A stretch of DNA of 46,849 nucleotides from Spirochaetales bacterium Spiro_07 (GCA_001603145.1 LVBI01000038.1:1-46849), one strand, 5' to 3'. Positions 31,691 through 40,658 are shown, counted from the first letter of the stretch. Notes: generated by a model from the sequence alone, not told the origin. Translations and numbers: made by a program.

Positions 31691-33889
31691 ATGAGCGTAA
31701 ATTACATTCCAGAAAGCAAAAGCTACGGCTACAGATTCATAGAAGACAAGTTCATTCCGCAAGGCAAAGATGAATATTACATCAGAAATGAGCAGGTCAA
31801 AAAAGTGCTTGGCGATGCGCAGCCCCAGTGGCAGCATCTGACCGCAGAGCAGATAAAGCTGCTCGAAAAGAACAACAATACTTCATCAGACTGGCAGAAT
31901 GTGCTTGTAACAAAGAATTTTGCCCCGGAAGCAATTAAAGACAGCTCTTTTTACGGGCTTGTGCGCATCGGCGACATCGGTTCGGGGCTGCTGCGCTACC
32001 ACGATTTTGTGCTTCACGAAGGAATCACGAACAGCTGCATAATTTCTTGCGACATCGGCAATCATTGCGCCGTTCACAACTGCAACTATCTTTCACATTA
32101 CATTATTGGCAACAACGTCATGCTTCACCGCATAGACGAAATGGACACGACAAACCACTCAAAATTCGGCAACGGAATTATCAAACAAGACGAAGATGAA
32201 GCCGTGCGCGTCTGGATTGAGCCGCTGAACGAAGCAGGCGGCCGCGAAGTGCTGCCTTTCAGCGACATGATTTGCGCTGACGCTTATCTTTGGACAATTT
32301 ACCGCGACGACAAGGCGTTGATGCAGGCGTTTTTCGACATGACGAACAGAAGCTACGATTTGCGAAGAGGCTTTTACGGCACAGTCGGAAGCAACACCGT
32401 CATCAAAAGCTGCCGCATCATCAAAGACATTGAAGTAGGCGAATGCGCGTACATAAAAGGCGCGAACAAGCTCAAAAACCTTACGATAAAATCAGACGAA
32501 AACAGCGACACGCAGATTGGCGAAGGCGTTGAGCTTGTAAACGGAATTATCGGCTACGGCTGCCGCATTTTCTACGGCTGCAAGGCAGTACGCTTTGTAA
32601 TGTGCAACAACTCAAACTTGAAATACGGTGCAAGGTTGATTCACTCAATTCTTGGTGACAATTCCACAATTTCTTGCTGCGAAGTATTAAACAACCTTGT
32701 ATTTCCGGGGCATGAGCAGCACCACAACAACTCATTTTTGATAGCAACCCTCATTATGGGGCAGTCTAACATGGCAGCCGGCGCGACAGTCGGTTCAAAC
32801 CACAACAGCCGCGGCAACGACGGCGAAATCATTGCAGGCAGAGGCTTCTGGCCGGGGCTTTCGAGCACGCTCAAGCATAACAGCCGCTTTGCAAGCTACA
32901 CGCTCATCACAAAGGGCAATTACCCGAATGAACTGAACATTCCGCTGCCGTTTTCTATGCTCATTGAAAACCCGCAAGCAAATCACCTTGAAGTTATGCC
33001 AGCTTATTACTGGATGTACAACATGTATGCGCTTGAGCGTAACAGCTGGAAGTATCAGACAAGAGACAAACGCTTTTATAAGACGCAGCACATCGTCACA
33101 GATTATCTCGCGCCGGACACTGCACAAGAAATCATAAAGGCGATGCAGCTACTCGAAGAATGGACGGGCAAGGCAATTTTCCGCAGCCTCGGCGAGAATA
33201 TGCCCGAAAACACTGAAAAAATCGCTGCGCGCGGCAGAACTTATCTTAAAAACAAGCCGGAAGTTGTGCAAAAGCTTACGATTACAGGCGAAAACATGGA
33301 ACGCTCAAAGCGCGCCGTGCATCTTATAAAGACCGCAGAAGCTTACAAGGCTTACCGCCAGATGCTCGTAATGTTCGCTGTAAAGACGCTGATAGCTTAT
33401 TTTGAAGATTCAGGCTCTGACTTTGCAAGCTTTATGCAGACAAAAACAAGCCGCGCCGACTTAAACTGGATTAACCTCGGTGGTCAGCTTATGCCTGAAA
33501 AGCGGTTTGAGCAAATAAGGAACGAGATTGTTCTCGGCAACTTTAAGACTTGGCAAGACCTTCACGCCGCATACGACGAAGCTTGGAAAAACTACAAGTT
33601 TGATGCCGCATGTCTTGCACTTGAAACGCTCAAAATCGTTTACAGCGATTTGTCATTGGACGTATGGAAACAGGCTTGCGAAGAAGCGCGCACTATCCGC
33701 GCCTATATCGAAGAGCAGGTTTATGTGACCAAGCTTAAGGATTATACAAACGCTTTCAGGTCTTGCACTTACCGCAACCAGAAGGAACGCTTCGCAGTGC
33801 TCGGCAAGGTTGAGGACAACAGCTTTATCAAGACAGCCAAAAAAGACACAGAAGCTTTTCTTGCGTTGATTGACAAATACTCAAAATAG
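31691..33889 (+). CDS. DUF4954 family protein
   Basis: 732 residues from the ATG at 31691, 7 bases after a TATGCT box; an in-frame ATG lies 12 bases upstream inside that box. The middle (about 90-400) has the hexapeptide-like turns of a left-handed beta helix (ISCDIGNHCAVHNCNYLSHY, NLKYGARLIHSILGDNSTIS, AAGATVGSNHNSRGNDGEII), which suggests an acyltransferase or nucleotidyltransferase relative; the C-terminal 300 residues are helical. The family is found mainly in Treponema and Bacteroidetes and has no known function. Confidence 0.8.
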   Translation: MSVNYIPESKSYGYRFIEDKFIPQGKDEYYIRNEQVKKVLGDAQPQWQHLTAEQIKLLEKNNNTSSDWQNVLVTKNFAPEAIKDSSFYGLVRIGDIGSGLLRYHDFVLHEGITNSCIISCDIGNHCAVHNCNYLSHYIIGNNVMLHRIDEMDTTNHSKFGNGIIKQDEDEAVRVWIEPLNEAGGREVLPFSDMICADAYLWTIYRDDKALMQAFFDMTNRSYDLRRGFYGTVGSNTVIKSCRIIKDIEVGECAYIKGANKLKNLTIKSDENSDTQIGEGVELVNGIIGYGCRIFYGCKAVRFVMCNNSNLKYGARLIHSILGDNSTISCCEVLNNLVFPGHEQHHNNSFLIATLIMGQSNMAAGATVGSNHNSRGNDGEIIAGRGFWPGLSSTLKHNSRFASYTLITKGNYPNELNIPLPFSMLIENPQANHLEVMPAYYWMYNMYALERNSWKYQTRDKRFYKTQHIVTDYLAPDTAQEIIKAMQLLEEWTGKAIFRSLGENMPENTEKIAARGRTYLKNKPEVVQKLTITGENMERSKRAVHLIKTAEAYKAYRQMLVMFAVKTLIAYFEDSGSDFASFMQTKTSRADLNWINLGGQLMPEKRFEQIRNEIVLGNFKTWQDLHAAYDEAWKNYKFDAACLALETLKIVYSDLSLDVWKQACEEARTIRAYIEEQVYVTKLKDYTNAFRSCTYRNQKERFAVLGKVEDNSFIKTAKKDTEAFLALIDKYSK

Positions 33890-33906
33890 CACAGCGAAAA
33901 TATAAA

Positions 33907-34028
33907 GGAAGTGCTGATTAATTACAGTCTGTCATTGCCGGACTTGATCCGGCAATCTATAACCACTTGTATTACAATCAAATAGATTATCGGGTCAAGC
34001 CCGATAATGACATCAATCAGCATCTTCC
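33907..34028. repeat. Palindromic element copy 7, the most regular
   Basis: Outer arms GGAAG-t-GCTGATT (33907-33919) and AATCAGC-at-CTTCC (34015-34028). Hairpin A is ATTGCCGG/CCGGCAAT around ACTTGAT (33934-33956); hairpin B is ATTATCGGG/CCCGATAAT around TCAAG (33987-34008). TGTCATT and AATGACA mark its inner ends. It ends 4 bases before the -35 box of def. Confidence 0.88.
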
Positions 34029-34032
34029 AAGA

Positions 34033-34061
34033 TTGACGCAACTCAAAGCTTTGTATACTAT
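34033..34061 (+). promoter_or_regulatory. Promoter of def
   Basis: TTGACG (34033-34038), 17 bases, TACTAT (34056-34061), 7 bases, ATG. TATACT (34054-34059) at spacing 15 is an alternative. No ribosome site before the ATG. Confidence 0.6.
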
Positions 34062-34068
34062 TAAGCAC

Positions 34069-34641
34069 ATGGAAGTTATTCAGTTAGGCGACCCGGTTCT
34101 TCGCCAAAAAGCAGAGCCTGTAACAGAATTTACAGACGAATTGCGCTCATTTATCAATGAAATGTTTGACACAATGATTGAAGCCGAAGGTGTCGGGCTT
34201 GCCGCACCGCAGGTCGGAAAATCATCAAGATTTTTTGTAATTATCGCAGACGACGACGTCCGCCGTGTCTTTATAAATCCGCAGATTATATCAACATCAG
34301 CCGAACTTGTTCCATTTGAAGAAGGCTGCCTGAGCATTCCTAAAGTTTACGAAAAAATCATGCGCCCGGAAAAAGTTACGGTTCAGGCGCAGGACGAATT
34401 CGGCAAAAAATTTCTGCTTGAGGCAGACGGACTGCTTGCCCGAGCTATTCAGCATGAAAATGACCATCTTGACGGCATTCTTTACATAGACAAAGGCGAT
34501 GCTGACTTTAAAAAGAAGGTCGAAGAGCAGTTTGCAAAACGCGAAGAACGCCGCAAAGCAAAACAAGCCCAGAAAAAAGCAAAACAGGCAAAGCTTCAGG
34601 CAAAACTCGCAAAAAAAGGCGGAAAATCGCCTGATGCTTAA
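34069..34641 (+). CDS. def: Peptide deformylase
   Basis: 190 residues from the ATG at 34069. Three PDF motifs: GVGLAAPQVG, EGCLSIP (metal Cys) and QHENDHLDG (HExxH-like, with metal His residues). Removes the formyl group from new proteins. The last 40 residues are a Lys/Gln/Ala-rich tail absent from the core family. A longer frame upstream runs through the repeat and is not used. Overlaps fmt by 8 bases, the usual def-fmt pairing. Confidence 0.94.
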   Translation: MEVIQLGDPVLRQKAEPVTEFTDELRSFINEMFDTMIEAEGVGLAAPQVGKSSRFFVIIADDDVRRVFINPQIISTSAELVPFEEGCLSIPKVYEKIMRPEKVTVQAQDEFGKKFLLEADGLLARAIQHENDHLDGILYIDKGDADFKKKVEEQFAKREERRKAKQAQKKAKQAKLQAKLAKKGGKSPDA

Positions 34642-35623
34642 GATTCTTTATGCTGGAAGCCCCGCGATTGCGGCGAAACCCTTAATCGAGATTGAACACA
34701 GCAAGAAGCATCAGATTGTCGGCGTGCTTACAAACCCGCCGGCAGCACAGAAGCGCGGCAAAGAGCTTATAAGTACGCCGGTCGCACAGGCTTTGCATAC
34801 GCTCAACGAAGAACGTGCGCAGAACAGCGAACCGGCGATTGCGCTGTTTGAGCCGCAAAAGCTTTCAGAAGTTCAGTCTGCAATAGAAGCGCTCAAGCCA
34901 GATATTCTTGTGTGCTTTGCTTACGGCAAAATCTTCAAGCCTGAATTTATGGCAATTTTTCCGCTGGGCGGCATAAACTTGCACCCGTCTTTGCTGCCGA
35001 AATACCGCGGCTGCGCGCCTGTGCCCGCCGCAATCTTGAACCAGGACAAAGAAACTGGCTTTACCGTTCAGCGTCTTGCACAGCAGATGGACAGCGGCAA
35101 CATTCTTTTGCAGACACGGTTTGCGCTTGACGGTACAGAATACGCTGAAAACATACTTGAAAAAGCTTCAAACGAAGGCGGCAAGCTTTTCCTTGAAGTT
35201 CTTGAAAAAATAGAAAATAATACGATAAGCGCAAACGAAACAGCGCAGAACGAAGCTGATGCAACTTATTTCGGAATGCTTAAAAAAGAAGATTCTGCAA
35301 TAAACTGGAATGATTCAGCTGAAAGCATCTGCGCCAAAATCAGGGCTTTCGAGCCGTGGCCGGGCGCATCAACCGCCGCAAACGGAAATGCGCTCATAAT
35401 TCACAGGGCAACAGTCTATAAAGGCAGCGGCTACAATACGGCAGAAGCAGAAGGAAAAGCCGCTGGCGAAGTGCTTTTTTCAGATAAAAAGGAAGGCATT
35501 CTGATTAAAACAGGCAGCGGCATTCTGGCTGTGCAGAACCTTCAGTGGCAGACAAAAAAAGCGATGAACTGGAAAGATTTTATGAACGGCGCTCGCAATT
35601 TCGTCGGTTCAATTTGCAAATAA
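34634..35623 (+). CDS. fmt: Methionyl-tRNA formyltransferase
   Basis: 329 residues. Start at the ATG inside the end of def (MLKILYAGSPAIAAKPLIEI). Motifs: LTNPPAAQKRGKEL, the formyl-transferase loop GGINLHPSLLPKYRGCAPVP, and TGFTVQRLAQQMDSGNILLQ. Formylates initiator Met-tRNA. Codes from an 8-base overlap with def, so expression is coupled. Confidence 0.95.
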   Translation: MLKILYAGSPAIAAKPLIEIEHSKKHQIVGVLTNPPAAQKRGKELISTPVAQALHTLNEERAQNSEPAIALFEPQKLSEVQSAIEALKPDILVCFAYGKIFKPEFMAIFPLGGINLHPSLLPKYRGCAPVPAAILNQDKETGFTVQRLAQQMDSGNILLQTRFALDGTEYAENILEKASNEGGKLFLEVLEKIENNTISANETAQNEADATYFGMLKKEDSAINWNDSAESICAKIRAFEPWPGASTAANGNALIIHRATVYKGSGYNTAEAEGKAAGEVLFSDKKEGILIKTGSGILAVQNLQWQTKKAMNWKDFMNGARNFVGSICK

Positions 35624-35643
35624 TAAAGGGTTAAGGAACAAAC

Positions 35644-36675
35644 ATGAAAGATAAAAAATCAGGTCTTGGCTTCAGCATTTCAGCTGCGGCAGAAAAAATG
35701 CAGCAAAGCGGTTTCGCTTTTTTTATTTATGCAGTTATAGTCATAATCTTTATGGGGCTTATCTGCATTGCAGTTTTCTTTGCTTCTGTAAAGGGCGAAG
35801 AAGAAGTGATGGTTCCGCAAGTTGTGGGCAAAGAGCTTAGCGACGCATTGCTTGAAATGCAGGTAAAAGAGCTTTATCCAAAGATTGTTCTCCGCTATTC
35901 AGATAACCCTGAAGACAAGGGCATGGTTCTTGACCAGACACCAGTTGCCGGTTCAATCGTAAAGGCAGGCAAGCGCATTAACCTGACTGTCAGCCGAGGC
36001 ACTGTTGTAGACAAAGTTGAAGACTTTAAAGGCTGGAACGTAGACGAAGTAAGAAGCCACTTGAAAACGCTTTTTGCTGCAATGGCAAAGCCGCTTATTA
36101 CGCTTGACGAACCGCTTTATGAATATAATTCAGCTGAAGCAGGCACGGTTCTTTCGCAGAACCCGCCCGCCGGCAAAAGCATTTCTGACCCGATTGTGCT
36201 TAAGCTTGTTGTAAGCCGCGGCCCTGAAAATGAAAAAATCAATGTGCCGAATGTCGTCGGCCTTTCTTTGCGCGAAATCTACAATCAGATGTCTTCTAGC
36301 GAGTTGATGTTTGATTTTTCTGCCGGCCAAACCGACGCGGGCGAGCCACAAATTCTTTCGCAAATGCCTGTTTCTGGCGAAGTGCTTGCAAAGAACAGCC
36401 GAGTAGAAGCTGTCATCGGCTTCCCGGAAGCGAAAGGCTTGAGCTCAACAGTTTACGGCATTTTCAAGCAGACTTTGCCCGAATACGCTTATCCGCTAAA
36501 GATGGAGCTTATGGCGCTTCCGCCTTCTGGAGGCAAAGGCTCTTCTGTAGTCAAATTCTCGCACATGGGCGGCAGCCTTTCTGTGCCTTATGCTGTTCCG
36601 AAGAACACGGTGCTCATTCTCTATGTTGAAGGAAAGGAATTCTCTCAGATTACTGTAAGGCCGAAAGAAGACTAA
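35644..36675 (+). CDS. Membrane protein with three PASTA domains
   Basis: 343 residues. One membrane segment at about 24-50 (GFAFFIYAVIVIIFMGLICI) puts the rest outside. Three PASTA repeats follow: VMVPQVVGKELSDALLEMQV, one around 120-200 ending VVSRG, and NVPNVVGLSLREIYNQM. PASTA domains bind muropeptides, usually on Ser/Thr kinases or PBPs; no kinase or transpeptidase is attached here, as in Treponema homologues. Lies 20 bases after fmt in the same operon. Confidence 0.85.
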   Translation: MKDKKSGLGFSISAAAEKMQQSGFAFFIYAVIVIIFMGLICIAVFFASVKGEEEVMVPQVVGKELSDALLEMQVKELYPKIVLRYSDNPEDKGMVLDQTPVAGSIVKAGKRINLTVSRGTVVDKVEDFKGWNVDEVRSHLKTLFAAMAKPLITLDEPLYEYNSAEAGTVLSQNPPAGKSISDPIVLKLVVSRGPENEKINVPNVVGLSLREIYNQMSSSELMFDFSAGQTDAGEPQILSQMPVSGEVLAKNSRVEAVIGFPEAKGLSSTVYGIFKQTLPEYAYPLKMELMALPPSGGKGSSVVKFSHMGGSLSVPYAVPKNTVLILYVEGKEFSQITVRPKED

Positions 36676-36718
36676 GCCTGCAAAGGTTTGTTGCATTTCC
36701 GCATAGAAGGAGCATGAA

Positions 36719-38239
36719 ATGATGCGCTCAAAAGTCTGTTTAAGCCTTACAGGGTCAACCCTTGCAGAAGATTTGGCCATTTTAGACAAATACCGCAAAT
36801 GGATTGACGTGGCAGAGCTGAGAGCAGACTATCTTAATGCAGATGAGCGCCTCGAAATCAGAAAATTCCCGGAGCTGGCAAAAGTGCCTTGCATTTTGAG
36901 CATACGCCGCACAATTGACGGCGGCAAATTCGAAGACGGCGAAGCTTCGCGCACGGTGCTTTTCGCGCGCGGGCTTGCATTTGCAAATCAAGACAGCCGC
37001 AAAAATTTCGCCTACATCGACATTGAAACAGACTTCAACGTGCCGAGTATTCAAGATGCGGCGCTTGCGTTCGGCACAAGAATCATCAGAAGCTCTTACA
37101 TAAAAGAAGAACCTATCGGCAACTTGAGCAACCGCATAAGCAAGCTTCGCGTTGCCGGTTTTGAAATTCCAAAAGTTTCATACGAACCGAGAAGCCTTTC
37201 TGACATTACGCAGCTTTTTCATCAGGCAAAGCAGTTCAAGGAATTCGACCAGATTATAACCACGCGCGGCCAGCTTGCATTGCCGTGCCGCATTCTTGCA
37301 ACAAAGCTCCGTTCGCTTTTTACTTATACGCTTCCGCGCGAGCTGCTTGACGAAAGACACCCGCACGGCGGCATTGACCCGATTGCGCTTTCTGAAATCT
37401 ATAAGTTTGATTCAATCGACGACAGCACCGGCATTTTTGCGATTACAGGCTACCCGATGCTGCACGCTTTAAGCCCGAAAATCCACAACGAAGCTTATCA
37501 CGCGCATAACATGAATAATGTGTTCATTCCGCTTAGGGCGCAAAAAATAGAAGAATCAATTGAATTTGCGGAAGAGCTTGCGATTAAGGGCATGACAATT
37601 TCGCGCCCGTTCAAGAACACTGTCAAAGACTTCATTCCGACGATTGACGAAGATGCCGGCTATTCATGCACATGCGACGCCATCATTCACGAGAACGATT
37701 CGTGGAGCGGCTTTAATCTTTGTGCAAAGGCTTTGAGCGACACACTTTGCGAATTCGTTGGGCGCAAGAACCTTTCAGGCATGAAAATCGCGATAATCGG
37801 TTCCGGGGCTGAAGCAAGAACGGCCGGCTATGTCATAAAGTCTTTGAAAGGCAAGGCTTGCGTCTTTAACAACCCGATTAGTCAGGCTAAAAAAATTGCT
37901 GAAATGTTCTCATTCAAAAGCGCATCTCTTTCAGAAGAATCTCTGGTAAAAATCAGCGACTATTCTGACTTGATAATTCAGACCAAAACAGAAAACGCAG
38001 ACATTGTGCGTTACGGCGGCTTAGATATTGTTTATGACCCGATTCCTTTTTATGAGTTTACGGGAAATGAATATGTCTTTGACTGCACATATAACCCTCA
38101 ACAAAACCCGCTGCTTGTGCGCGCCGAAAGGGCAGGCTGCAACACGGCAAATTCTTTCGAGATGATTCAAAAACAGGCGCGGGCACATTTTGAGCTTTTT
38201 ACAGGAGTACCCTATGACAAAAAATCTGACTCAGAGTGA
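36719..38239 (+). CDS. aroDE: Bifunctional AroD-AroE-like protein (dehydroquinase-shikimate dehydrogenase)
   Basis: 506 residues, first ATG 6 bases after AAGGAG. Residues about 1-230 match type I 3-dehydroquinate dehydratase (SLTGSTLAEDL, AELRADYL, CILSIRRTIDGGKFEDGE, FEIPKVSYEPRSLSD with the Schiff-base Lys). Residues about 235-500 match shikimate dehydrogenase (FAITGYPMLHALSPKIHNEA, MTISRPFKNTV, IAIIGSGAEARTAG). Both halves lack usual catalytic partners: Tyr stands where the AroD His lies, and Cys where AroE has the NTD Asp (GFNLCAKAL). Same strand as fmt and rpiA. Annotated enzyme activities are therefore uncertain. Confidence 0.8.
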   Translation: MMRSKVCLSLTGSTLAEDLAILDKYRKWIDVAELRADYLNADERLEIRKFPELAKVPCILSIRRTIDGGKFEDGEASRTVLFARGLAFANQDSRKNFAYIDIETDFNVPSIQDAALAFGTRIIRSSYIKEEPIGNLSNRISKLRVAGFEIPKVSYEPRSLSDITQLFHQAKQFKEFDQIITTRGQLALPCRILATKLRSLFTYTLPRELLDERHPHGGIDPIALSEIYKFDSIDDSTGIFAITGYPMLHALSPKIHNEAYHAHNMNNVFIPLRAQKIEESIEFAEELAIKGMTISRPFKNTVKDFIPTIDEDAGYSCTCDAIIHENDSWSGFNLCAKALSDTLCEFVGRKNLSGMKIAIIGSGAEARTAGYVIKSLKGKACVFNNPISQAKKIAEMFSFKSASLSEESLVKISDYSDLIIQTKTENADIVRYGGLDIVYDPIPFYEFTGNEYVFDCTYNPQQNPLLVRAERAGCNTANSFEMIQKQARAHFELFTGVPYDKKSDSE

Positions 38240-38939
38240 ACAGAAAGCTTTGGTCGGCCAATTTGCAATTGACCGGCTTATCGAACAGAAGCGCATCTTT
38301 TCAGGCATGAAAATCGGACTTGGCACAGGCTCAACAGCAATGCCGGCCGTAAACCGCCTTGCAGAGCGCATAAAAGACGGAACATTGAAAGACATTTGCG
38401 CCGTGGCGACAAGCTTTCAGACTACAATCGCTTGCGAAAGCTTGGGCATTCCAGTTTTTTCGATGAACGCAAAAGAAATCGGCGGCCACCTCGATTTGGC
38501 GATTGACGGCGCAGACGAAATAAACCCCAAAAAGCAGCTTATCAAAGGCGGCGGCGCGGCTTTATTGCTTGAAAAAATCGTAGCATACAACGCGGACAGC
38601 TTTGTGATTGTTGCAGATCAGTCAAAAGACGTAGCTTCAATCGGCACTGTTTTTGCGCTGCCTGTCGAGATTATCGCCGAAGCGCGCGTGCCTGTCATAA
38701 AGGCTCTTGAAAAGCTCGGCGCAACATGCACATTGCGCCAGGGCGTAAAAAAGGCCGGCCCAGTGATTACAGACAACGGCAACTTGATTCTTGACCTTCT
38801 GTGGAAGTCTGCACCTGACGCAGCTGAAATGGAAGCCGAAATCAACAAAATTGTCGGCGTAGTTGAGAACGGCTTTTTCTGCAAGAACGTGCCGACAGTT
38901 TTTGTAGCCCACGCCGACGGCAGCGTGACAGAACGGTAA
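38214..38939 (+). CDS. rpiA: Ribose-5-phosphate isomerase A
   Basis: 241 residues. Motifs GLGTGSTAMPAVNRL, LDLAIDGADEINPKKQLIKG, GGAALLLEKIVAY. Interconverts ribose-5-P and ribulose-5-P. The ATG at 38214 follows AGGAG by 5 bases and overlaps aroDE by 26 bases. Ends the def operon with a hairpin terminator. Confidence 0.94.
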   Translation: MTKNLTQSEQKALVGQFAIDRLIEQKRIFSGMKIGLGTGSTAMPAVNRLAERIKDGTLKDICAVATSFQTTIACESLGIPVFSMNAKEIGGHLDLAIDGADEINPKKQLIKGGGAALLLEKIVAYNADSFVIVADQSKDVASIGTVFALPVEIIAEARVPVIKALEKLGATCTLRQGVKKAGPVITDNGNLILDLLWKSAPDAAEMEAEINKIVGVVENGFFCKNVPTVFVAHADGSVTER

Positions 38940-38943
38940 AAGC

Positions 38944-38982
38944 AAAGCCCTGCCATTTTGCAGAAACGCCCGGCAGGGCTTT
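38944..38982 (+). terminator. Terminator after rpiA
   Basis: AAAGCCCTGCC (38944-38954) and GGCAGGGCTTT (38972-38982) form an 11-bp stem; the T end is short (TTTAATTT). Confidence 0.8.
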
Positions 38983-38989
38983 AATTTCG

Positions 38990-39072
38990 ATGAAAAGTGT
39001 CATTCCCGCGCTTGATGCGGGAATCTTTTGGCGAGATTGTCGGGGCGAGCCCGACAATGACACCTCATTCAT
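38990..39072. repeat. Palindromic element copy 8
   Basis: Outer arms ATGAA and TTCAT. Hairpin A is ATTCCCGC/GCGGGAAT around GCTTGAT (39002-39024). Hairpin B is ATTGTCGGG/CCCGACAAT around GCGAG (39036-39058). Flanked by GTGTC and GACAC. Confidence 0.85.
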
Positions 39073-39147
39073 ATTAAAATTAGCTTAAATCTTTCAAGCA
39101 GAAACTGATTTACAGAAACTTTACATTTGTGCCGATGTTTAAACGGT

Positions 39148-40605
39148 ATGAAACACAGATTTAGATTGACCTGCCTTTTTTTGTTGGTTTTTGCATTGAC
39201 CGCTGCGTTTGCATCCGCGCAAGAAGAAATTGGCACATTTGAAGAAACAATGAAGCTCGTTTCCGTAATTTCGCCAGAATTTCAGAAGCTTCTTGACAGC
39301 GATTTTTCCCAATACACAGATAAAGAACTTATTGAAGCGTTTATCACCGTGAGTAGCAACAACAACCGCAAAGACGAGCTTCTCGATTTTTACGAAACAC
39401 AGGCTAAGGCTTTTGATGAATCTTTGGCAGAAGCTCTTGCACCGGAAGTTTTTAAAGACAAGTCTTATGAATCACAGTATCTGCTTGCTGACACAATAAA
39501 CCAGCAGATGCACCGCGTTTTCTTGCGCCGCTATAACAAGAACAGCTTTACTTTTGCAGACTTGAAAGACACACAAAGCTATGATTGCGTGAGCGCGTCG
39601 CTTTTGTATGCGGCTCTGCTTACAAGATGCGGCATTCCGTGCGGCGCAATTGAAACAAGCGACCATGTGCTTATAAAAGTCATGCTTGATACAAGAGATG
39701 TCTTTGTTGAAACAACCAACTTTTATGGCTTTGATCCAGGCAGCAAAAAAGAATTTCAGTCTAATTTCGGCAAGGCTACAGGCTTTACTTATGTTGCGCC
39801 GGGAAGGTACAAGCTTTTTGACGACCTTCCGATGAAAAAGCTGCTTGCGCTCGTTATTCAGAATGACGTGTACATCAAGACAAAGGCGAAAAACTACCTT
39901 GAAGCGACGAACCTTGCATATATTCTTCAGATTATAAGAGACGATGAATCTGGCAATAACAGCTATTCGTCTGCTTTTACAAACCTTGCAAATTATATGT
40001 CGCGAGAAAACAACAAGCTAGGCCGCTATGAAGAATCTTTCAAATGGATTCAAGACTTGCCGCAAAGCCAGAACAAGCGCGCAATGCTTAACAACACTTA
40101 TCTTGCGGCCGTAAATGCAGCAGAAAAGGCTGATAACTATCAGATTGGCTACGACGCGCTCGACCTTTCGCTCAATTATGGCGTTACGCAGAAAAACGGC
40201 GAATATATCCGCTTTAGGCTGATGCTGACGAACAATTCGGTTGTCAAATTCCTTGATGCGCAGAAGTTTGACGAAGCGCGTAAGCTGATTTTTTCAGAAA
40301 TGGATGCGGGCGTGCTTTCTCAATCTGATTTACTCAAGCTTTATAGAAGCGTGACCGTAAAAGAGTGCAACTTGCTTTATAACCAGAAGGAATACAAGCA
40401 GGCTATCGAAAAGACTTTGGACTGCCTTGAGTATATGCCGAAAGACAAGGTGCTTGTCTCTAACTTGAAAGTCTATTACATGGGCTACGTTGATTATCTT
40501 AAGACAAACGCAAAGCCGTCTGAAATAAAAGCCGTCATCGCCGAAGCACAGAAACGCTTTCCTAACGAAAAAGCCTTTCAAGACTTAACCGGCATCGAGC
40601 TATAA
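39148..40605 (+). CDS. Exported transglutaminase-like protein with TPR-like region
   Basis: 485 residues from the ATG at 39148 (MKHRFRLTCLFLLVFALTAA, signal cut after FASAQ). Residues about 120-190 form a transglutaminase-like core: Cys147 in YDCVSASLLYAALLTRCGIP, His173 in TSDHVLIKVM, Glu188 in VFVETTN, giving a likely Cys-His-acid triad. The C-terminal half has helical, TPR-like repeats. Likely periplasmic. Function, peptidase or inactive scaffold, is not known. Confidence 0.7.
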   Translation: MKHRFRLTCLFLLVFALTAAFASAQEEIGTFEETMKLVSVISPEFQKLLDSDFSQYTDKELIEAFITVSSNNNRKDELLDFYETQAKAFDESLAEALAPEVFKDKSYESQYLLADTINQQMHRVFLRRYNKNSFTFADLKDTQSYDCVSASLLYAALLTRCGIPCGAIETSDHVLIKVMLDTRDVFVETTNFYGFDPGSKKEFQSNFGKATGFTYVAPGRYKLFDDLPMKKLLALVIQNDVYIKTKAKNYLEATNLAYILQIIRDDESGNNSYSSAFTNLANYMSRENNKLGRYEESFKWIQDLPQSQNKRAMLNNTYLAAVNAAEKADNYQIGYDALDLSLNYGVTQKNGEYIRFRLMLTNNSVVKFLDAQKFDEARKLIFSEMDAGVLSQSDLLKLYRSVTVKECNLLYNQKEYKQAIEKTLDCLEYMPKDKVLVSNLKVYYMGYVDYLKTNAKPSEIKAVIAEAQKRFPNEKAFQDLTGIEL

Positions 40606-40622
40606 ACGCAAACCCGAGGTTC

Positions 40623-40651
40623 TTGTAAACAAGATGTTTTTGCGTTATTCT
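40623..40651 (+). promoter_or_regulatory. Promoter of dnaX
   Basis: TTGTAA (40623-40628), 17 bases, TATTCT (40646-40651), 7 bases, ATG. No ribosome site precedes the start. Confidence 0.65.
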
Positions 40652-40658
40652 TTTTAGC

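Noticed and set aside
33967-34068. Longer N-terminus for peptide deformylase
   Set aside because: It would translate the palindromic repeat and the promoter; family homology begins at MEVIQLGDPVLR.
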